Source: an uncultured Fidelibacterota bacterium | GTDB taxonomy: Bacteria; Fidelibacterota; Marinisomatia; Marinisomatales; TCS55 | Assembly (NCBI GenBank): GCA_902615915.1 | Contig: CACMQQ010000003.1 | Span: 160,441 to 224,440, forward strand | DNA length: 64,000 bases | Direction of reading: 5' to 3' | In this document: positions 63,946-64,000 of the stretch, one piece after another | How the letters are laid out: each line of letters opens with the position of its first letter | How positions within the stretch are numbered: the first letter of the stretch is position 1 | Position numbers and translations under genes: made by a program | The notes under the pieces: model-generated | Database searches by the model: none | The model's input: only the letters and a program-made list of their open reading frames with translations | What the model was told of the DNA's origin: nothing

Positions 63946-64000
63946 ATGAGTATAAAACTTAACTTAAATAATGGAGACATTAAGGAGATAGTTCCAATAT
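63946..64000 (+). CDS. Possible partial gene at the right edge
   Basis: From ATG at 63946 the frame stays open for 18 codons to the window edge (MSIKLNLNNGDIKEIVPI). A weak TAGGTG lies just upstream. Divergent orientation from the DoxX-like gene makes a start here plausible, but the sequence is too short to identify. Confidence 0.3.
   Translation, partial: MSIKLNLNNGDIKEIVPI

Overview
The window is AT-rich bacterial chromosome with short intergenic gaps and long same-strand gene runs. Several features point to a marine member of the Fibrobacterota-Chlorobi-Bacteroidota side of the tree: a SusC/SusD pair, a YPNPFNP-type C-terminal sorting domain on a DUF1501 protein, a DUF1800/DUF1501 pair, a short Hc1-type histone-like protein, and a parA-parB-M23-bactofilin-atpZ-atpBEFH gene order. 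Candidatus Marinimicrobia (SAR406) is my best guess. That is an inference from gene content; no 16S rRNA gene is present. I see no phage, insertion sequence, CRISPR array or integron.

Layout. 1-5.1 kb: the F0 part of ATP synthase (atpH cut by the window edge, atpF, atpE, atpB, an atpZ without a normal start codon), then bactofilin, an M23 peptidase, parB and parA, all on the minus strand. 5.1-14.2 kb: a membrane protein, threonine catabolism (tdh-kbl), secD-secF, a NatAB-like ABC exporter, a DUF502 protein and a degenerate PlsY-like protein. 14.2-18.6 kb: a BamA-like outer-membrane protein, a lipoprotein, a YceI plus b561-like pair, a small repeat protein, tRNA-Arg(TCT) and a zinc-ribbon protein. 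18.7-27.2 kb: a large sortilin/BNR-repeat protein, small exported proteins, an MBL hydrolase, an esterase, and DUF1800/DUF1501. 27.2-34.3 kb: an eight-gene minus-strand operon with an S9 peptidase, a lipoprotein RidA and two Tat-signal PLP aminotransferases. 34.4-43.5 kb: mutM, an SDR reductase, the SusD/SusC pair, a methyltransferase, an HMA-MauE fusion and a TRASH-like metal protein. 43.6-52.1 kb: an exported hydrolase, small membrane proteins, a Tat lipoprotein resembling spermidine dehydrogenase, then a plus-strand cupin / nucleoside-phosphorylase-like / spore-photoproduct-lyase-like operon. 52-59.7 kb: a lectin-like lipoprotein, penicillin acylase, and a complete hydroxyproline catabolic operon. 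59.9-64 kb: the Hc1-like protein, amt-glnK, a candidate structured RNA, an exported sarcosine-oxidase-like enzyme and a DoxX-like protein.

Together the genes suggest a heterotroph living on proteins and amino acids. It has exported peptidases and acylases, routes for threonine and hydroxyproline, ammonium uptake with an unusual PII protein, and many Tat-exported redox or PLP enzymes. The points most worth following are the exported PLP/RidA operon, the phosphorylase plus SPL-like pair in which the SPL lacks the hydrogen-donor cysteine, the PII protein with His51 and Glu39, and two candidate structured RNAs on the minus strand.
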